DNA of 64,000 bases, from contig CP102405.1 in assembly GCA_024628785.1 (NCBI GenBank), positions 2,232,001 to 2,296,000 of the forward strand. Direction: 5' to 3'. The notes below the pieces were generated by a model. It did not search any database, was not told the DNA's origin, and saw only the letters and a program-made list of their open reading frames with translations. Position 1 is the stretch's first letter; each line of letters begins with the position of its first letter. Positions 60,263 to 64,000 of the stretch are shown here, piece by piece. The stretch is from Fusobacteria bacterium ZRK30. Lineage in GTDB: Bacteria > Fusobacteriota > Fusobacteriia > Fusobacteriales > Fusobacteriaceae. A program made the position numbers and the translations under genes.

Positions 60263-60460
60263 ATGGATGGAAGAAATAGAAGTGACATAAAACCCGGTAT
60301 AGAGGTAGCAATCGTTTTAAAAAATGATCAAAGAAGCGGTAAATTAACTTACGGAACAGTACAGGATCTTCTGACTAACAGTAAGTTCCATCCCCATGGG
60401 ATAAAGGTAAGGCTTACAGATGGACAAGTTGGAAGGGTAAAAGAAATTATAGTAAAATAA
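60263..60460 (+). CDS. ywbE: YwbE-family small protein
   Basis: 65 residues, full length for the family: GRNRSDIKPGIEVAIVLKND, then SGKLTYGTVQDLLTNSKFH and HPHGIKVRLTDGQVGRVKEI. A compact beta fold, KOW-like; function unknown. AAGGAG site and its own terminator. Confidence 0.92.
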   Translation: MDGRNRSDIKPGIEVAIVLKNDQRSGKLTYGTVQDLLTNSKFHPHGIKVRLTDGQVGRVKEIIVK

Positions 60461-60462
60461 AT

Positions 60463-60512
60463 AAAAAAGCCTCCTGCACCTAGAATTATCTAAATGTAGG
60501 AGGCTTTTTTTT
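60463..60512. terminator. Bidirectional terminator between ywbE and the response regulator
   Basis: AAAAAAGCCTCCT / AGGAGGCTTTTTT with an inner loop; strong in both directions. Confidence 0.85.
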
Positions 60513-60518
60513 ATAATC

Positions 60519-61124
60519 TCAATAACTAATCCAAAATATACTCTGATCTACAGCTCTTTCAAAAACTTCATTAAAATTTTCTTCCCAAACACAGTACAAA
60601 AGAGTAGTTCTAGTCAAAATTATATTGTGATTTTTTATAAAGTAATTTAATAGTTTAAACTCCTTATCTGTAAGGTTAATCTCTGTCTGATCAAATCTAC
60701 AGGTAAAAGTTTTCTCATTAAGACTTATATCTTTATAGGTTATGATTTCCTCCCTATCTTTTATCCTTTTAGAGATAGCATTCACTCTGAGGTAAAGCTC
60801 ATCCAGATCAAATGGTTTTTTTATATAATCGTCTGCTCCTATCTCAAGACCATTAATAACATTGCTTTGCTCAGTTGAGGCTGTGAGAATAATAATGATT
60901 GGACCCCCATATCTATCCTGATTTTTTCTTATTCGTTTACACACATCTTCACCACTAATTCCAGGTAGTTCTAAATCTAATATTACAATCGAATGATTGT
61001 TAAGAAATAATTTCTCCAACCCTTCTTCACCAGTTCTAGCCCTTTCAATAACACCTATTTTTTTTAGAGTAATCGAGATCAGCTCTCTAGTTTCATAGTT
61101 ATCCTCAACAACTAAAATCTTCAT
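60519..61124 (-). CDS. OmpR-type response regulator with truncated DNA-binding domain
   Basis: 201 residues. The receiver is complete (VVEDNYETREL; phospho-Asp in VILDLELPGISG; LTAS; Lys in YIKKPFD). The winged-helix domain starts normally (LNEKTFTCRF...INLTDKEFKLLNYFI, TRTTLLYCVWEEN) but ends at RAVDQSIFWISY, in the recognition helix, where full proteins continue with HIxxLRKKL and the wing. The stop is seven bases from the terminator, so about 20-25 residues are lost and DNA binding is doubtful. Downstream of, and overlapping by 20 bases, a kinase remnant. Confidence 0.85.
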   Translation of the reverse strand: MKILVVEDNYETRELISITLKKIGVIERARTGEEGLEKLFLNNHSIVILDLELPGISGEDVCKRIRKNQDRYGGPIIIILTASTEQSNVINGLEIGADDYIKKPFDLDELYLRVNAISKRIKDREEIITYKDISLNEKTFTCRFDQTEINLTDKEFKLLNYFIKNHNIILTRTTLLYCVWEENFNEVFERAVDQSIFWISY

Positions 61125-62185
61125 AATGTAAAATCTCCTCTATTTTATTATAAAACTCAACTTCATCTATAGGTTTGGAAATATATTCTTTAAACCCCAG
61201 ACTAAGGTGTTTTTTTCTGCATCCTTTTATAGCCTCTGCCGTTAGTGAAATCACAGGGATATCTTTATTTTTTTCCTTCATTGCTTTTAAAACCTCAATT
61301 CCATTTAAAACAGGCATCTGTATATCCAATAGAATTAAATCAAAGTACTCTTTTTCTAATATCTCTAAGACTTTCTTACCATTATCTACAGATTTTAATT
61401 CTATACATTTTATTTTTAACATTTCTCTTACTAATTCCCTATTTTCAGCAGTATCATCAGCCAATAGAATCCTGTATTTTCTTCCTTCTGATTCAATCAA
61501 AGAACCAAATATTTGTCTGTAATCAATAGAATTAATTATTTGTTTCATGGAATTTAACTCTAACTCCGTATTCCCAAGATCAAAATTTAAATTTTCTGCT
61601 ATTTTTTTACTCAGCTGATAGATCTCATCAAATTTAAAATTTCCGCTAACTCCTAGTATCATATGGTTTATTTTTTTTGCATTCAGTATATCTTTATTAT
61701 CTACAGCCTCTTTCAGGGCTTTGATTTTTTTAGGTAACCTGATTATTGCTTTTAAAGTTATTTTCCTTCTCTCTCCCTCTAGATTTTTCAACCAAACTTT
61801 TTCTAAATTTTCCATTAAATTTAAATTTGATGTTTGAAAAATTGGAATTTTAACTTTAAAATGACTTCCTTTTTCTAAATGACTGATTACCTCTAGTTTA
61901 CCTTTTAGAGATTCAATATAATTTTTTATAATATTTAATCCCAATCCCAATCCATTTTTTTGGTTATCTACCTGTTCAAAGGGTTCAAATATTATTTTTA
62001 AATTTTCAGTTGAAATACCCATACCGCTGTCAAAGACATCTATAAATAGATATTTATCTTTATTTTGTATTTCAAAAAAAACAAATCCCGCCTCAGTATA
62101 TTTAATAGCATTGTTTACAAGGTTATTTATTATCTGGTATATTTTTAATCCATCAGAATAAAATGATTTATTTGAACAATTATCT
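61105..62185 (-). pseudogene. 5'-truncated hybrid histidine kinase (ATPase-HPt-REC)
   Basis: What remains, in order: an ATPase domain (SDGLKIYQIINNLVNNAIKY, DSGMGIS, GLGLGLNIIKNYI), an HPt-like helical part (INHMILGVSGNFKFDEIYQL), and a receiver (LLADDTAENRELVRE; phospho-Asp in LILLDIQMPVLNG). Sensor and HisKA regions are missing: upstream of about LLDNCSNK the frame runs antisense through a permease gene fragment, and the formal ORF start at 62334 is an artefact. The kinase therefore cannot autophosphorylate in the usual way. It reads into the response regulator gene. Confidence 0.8.
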
Positions 62186-62302
62186 AGTAATCTGGGAGCT
62201 GCTGCTGCTACAGCAGTGATTGCAATCATACCTATTGTCATTTTATATGTTTCACTGCAAAAATACTTTGTAAAAGGAATGACCGATGGAGCTGTTAAAT
62301 AA
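62162..62302 (+). pseudogene. C-terminal remnant of a sugar ABC transporter permease (MalG-type)
   Basis: The plus-strand frame from about 62186 reads SNLGAAAATAVIAIIPIVIL and then LQKYFVKGMTDGAVK before TAA at 62300-62302, the end of carbohydrate ABC permeases of the MalG/YtcP group. There is no start codon or upstream part; the first codons of the open frame (62162-62185) are kinase antisense. Following it are a YesL-like gene and an alpha-galactosidase gene, which fits an original sugar-uptake operon. Confidence 0.75.
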
Positions 62303-62325
62303 ATTTTAATTTTAGGAGGTAATCT

Positions 62326-62889
62326 ATGAAGCACATACTGGATTCAAAATTTTATAGAAGTGGAAATATTCTGTATAATATTATCTATTTAAATTTTTTG
62401 ATTTGTTTATCTTCTCTTCCTATTATAACCATGGCTTCAGCAGTCAATGCTGGGTATAAGATGAATGTTTTAGATACCAATCTTAAAACAAAAAATTATT
62501 TTAAAGAGTTTAAAAAAAACTTATTAAAAAAGATGCTGATCTCTTCTACATCTTTTATCTTAATACTTTTTTTTATCTATCTTACTCTATTTTTTATCGA
62601 AAATAATTTTAATATCTTTATTATAGGAGTTACAGTATTTTTTTTAGTGGAGATATTAATCACTTACTTACATCTAATTTATATGGTAAAAGATAAAGAA
62701 TTTTATGTTATGGATATAGTCAAGGCAGCTTTTATAAAAGGTAATACTAATCCTGTAAAATCTATTCTCTTTATCCTGATAACACTAGGTTTTGTTTTTC
62801 TGTCTTTGACCATGCCAATCCTTTGGTTTTTTATCTTTATCCTGCAAATCGAATCATTTAAACTACTATTTCAAGGAGATCAGCTATGA
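62326..62889 (+). CDS. YesL-like (DUF624) membrane protein
   Basis: 187 residues with four or five transmembrane helices (about 18-40, 70-95, 100-118, 145-180). The start FYRSGNILYNIIYLNFLICLSSLPIITM resembles YesL proteins, which accompany carbohydrate ABC transporters and glycosidases. Strong AGGAGG site. It overlaps the alpha-galactosidase gene by ATGA. Confidence 0.75.
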   Translation: MKHILDSKFYRSGNILYNIIYLNFLICLSSLPIITMASAVNAGYKMNVLDTNLKTKNYFKEFKKNLLKKMLISSTSFILILFFIYLTLFFIENNFNIFIIGVTVFFLVEILITYLHLIYMVKDKEFYVMDIVKAAFIKGNTNPVKSILFILITLGFVFLSLTMPILWFFIFILQIESFKLLFQGDQL

Positions 62890-64000
62890 ATATATTTATA
62901 AATAAAAAAAAATTACAATTTCACCTGCAAAATAACGAGATAAGTTATATAATTGCCCCTCTAAAAAATAATCATATTGGAAACCTCTACTATGGAGCTA
63001 AGATTGAACATCAAAATGATTTTTCCCATATGATCCAGGAATCCGACTATGTCTTACCGGATACTCCCAATATATTTGAAGATAACTTTGGATTTACACT
63101 AGACACAGTAAAAGCTGAGTATCCAAGCTTTGGTCAAGGGGACTACCGAGAACCAGCTATAGAAATTTTACAAAAAAATGGAAGTACCCTTACAGATTTT
63201 AAATATAAAAGTTATAGAGTCATCTCAGGTAAGCCATCTTTAGAATCACTGCCTGCAACTTATGTAGAAGACGGCAAAGAAGCCCTTACCTTAGAACTTA
63301 CATTAGAAGATAAAGTTATTGAAAGTGAATTAATATTGACCTATACAATCTATCGAGATTTCCCTGTAATCACAAGAAATGTTAAAGTCATAAACAATTC
63401 CAGTGAATTTTTAAATATCAAAAGACTTATGAGTATGAGTTTGGACCTTGACAGAGATAACTACTCGATCTTCCACCTTTCTGGAGGATGGAGCAGGGAA
63501 AGGCAATTTATAGAAAGAGAAGTAAAACACGGAAAACTATCTATCAACAGCAGCAGGGGAACCAGCAGTGCCAACCATAATCCATTTATAGGGCTCAAAA
63601 GAGGCTATGTAGATGAAAAAGTAGGAGAAGTTTTCGGCTTTAACCTGATCTATAGCGGTAATTTCAAAGGGAGTGTAGAAGAGGACCACTATGGTATTAC
63701 AAGGGTTTCCATGGGAATAAATCCATTTAATTTTAATTGGGAATTAGAATCTCAGAAGGAGTTTCAATCACCGGAAGCTGTAATGGTTTATTCTAACAAA
63801 GGTATTTCTCATATGAGTAAGACTTTTAATACCCTTTATAGAACCAGACTGGCAAAGGGAATCTATAGGGATAAAGAAAGACCCATCCTCCTAAATAACT
63901 GGGAAGCCACATATTTTGATTTTAACGAAAAGGAAATTTTAAATATTGCTGCAAAAGCTGAGGAATTGGGAATAGAATTATTCGTATTGGATGACGGATG
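62886..64000 (+). CDS. GH36 alpha-galactosidase (3' end outside window)
   Basis: 371 codons are visible, from ATG 62886 (overlap with the YesL stop) to the window end. This is the N-terminal beta-sandwich domain of family GH36 (HFHLQN...GNLYYGAKIEH; GQGDYREPAIEI), followed by the start of the TIM barrel with LNNWEATYFDFNE and ELFVLDDG, the family's conserved entry to the active site. The nucleophile Asp lies past the window. It likely cleaves raffinose/melibiose-type galactosides taken up by the neighbouring ABC system. Confidence 0.92.
   Translation, partial: MNIFINKKKLQFHLQNNEISYIIAPLKNNHIGNLYYGAKIEHQNDFSHMIQESDYVLPDTPNIFEDNFGFTLDTVKAEYPSFGQGDYREPAIEILQKNGSTLTDFKYKSYRVISGKPSLESLPATYVEDGKEALTLELTLEDKVIESELILTYTIYRDFPVITRNVKVINNSSEFLNIKRLMSMSLDLDRDNYSIFHLSGGWSRERQFIEREVKHGKLSINSSRGTSSANHNPFIGLKRGYVDEKVGEVFGFNLIYSGNFKGSVEEDHYGITRVSMGINPFNFNWELESQKEFQSPEAVMVYSNKGISHMSKTFNTLYRTRLAKGIYRDKERPILLNNWEATYFDFNEKEILNIAAKAEELGIELFVLDDG

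Noticed and set aside
62186-62334. Upstream part of the kinase ORF as genuine coding sequence
   Set aside because: It is the antisense of a recognisable permease C-terminus and of the YesL ribosome-binding region; it has no start signal.
1-64000. CRISPR arrays, tRNA/rRNA genes, prophage
   Set aside because: No regularly spaced repeats, CCA-ended cloverleaf sequences, rRNA segments or phage structural genes were noticed. A tRNAscan/minced run would settle it.

Overview
The window looks like chromosomal DNA of a Gram-negative member of the Fusobacteriota, probably a marine or anaerobic genus close to Psychrilyobacter, Ilyobacter or Propionigenium. This is inferred from three things. The DNA is very AT-rich. 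The gene order is partly Firmicutes-like (accB-accC-asp23-amaP-nusB, rny-ymdB). Outer-membrane functions are also present (LolA-like protein, MreC, a chaperone-usher locus, an O-antigen-ligase-like protein). No rRNA, tRNA or CRISPR array was found. Protein names come from reading motifs by eye; no database search was run.

Layout. 1-7711 (+): the 3' part of miaA, a lipoprotein/anti-sigma/anti-anti-sigma trio, rny, then ymdB-like, surE, prmA and yqeH. 7781-9493 (-): an O-antigen-ligase-like membrane protein. 9714-15939 (+): a long housekeeping operon (PepT-like peptidase, mreC, lolA-like, recO, EIIA, nrdR, DUF368, ftsB-like, glpX). 16007-19531 (+): a small membrane protein, an ArsR regulator, an orphan histidine kinase and an aldo/keto reductase. 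19620-28277 (-): nusB, DUF2273, amaP, asp23, accC, accB, dnaE and an FAD oxidoreductase that is preceded by an unannotated 37-codon ORF and terminator. 28591-36918 (-): a signalling island made of a 1313-residue hybrid kinase, CheR, CheB and a response-regulator diguanylate cyclase, next to a GGDEF/EAL protein. 37168-39811 (+): citC, citX and citG without citrate-lyase subunits. 39868-40003: a strong candidate small RNA. 40119-44214 (+): tcdA, a flavodoxin, a small protein, a WalJ-like hydrolase, a 470-base non-coding stretch, a uracil-DNA-glycosylase-like protein and 5-formyl-THF cyclo-ligase. 44325-48988 (-): a four-gene chaperone-usher fimbrial locus. 49244-56411 (mostly -): ArsR, an MBL hydrolase, ychF and a POT transporter, a proline-iminopeptidase-like enzyme (+), and yifB (-). 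56629-60460 (+): rocD, an IS30-family element, a dipeptide epimerase and ywbE. 60519-64000: a truncated two-component module that abuts the last codons of a sugar ABC permease, followed by a YesL-like protein and a partial GH36 alpha-galactosidase.

How they work together. Most genes are housekeeping: translation (miaA, prmA, yqeH, nusB, tcdA), RNA decay (rny), envelope (mreC, LolA-like, AmaP/Asp23), fatty acids (accBC) and replication/repair (dnaE, recO, yifB). The accessory parts are the c-di-GMP/CheBR island, the fimbrial locus, the citrate-lyase maturation genes and the sugar locus at the right edge.

The points most worth a second look are: (1) a promoter-to-terminator small RNA whose two hairpins carry nearly identical C-rich 11-nt loops; (2) a divergent chaperone-usher pilus locus, with an A9 tract that may alter the chaperone C-terminus; (3) a CheR-CheB-hybrid kinase-diguanylate cyclase operon with no chemoreceptor; (4) a BCCP-like protein whose biotinyl-lysine position is Gly; (5) a short ORF overlapping a terminator ahead of the FAD oxidoreductase; (6) a breakpoint near 62185 that fuses fragments of two unrelated genes; and (7) an IS30 transposase split at a perfect A AAA AAG slippery heptamer.
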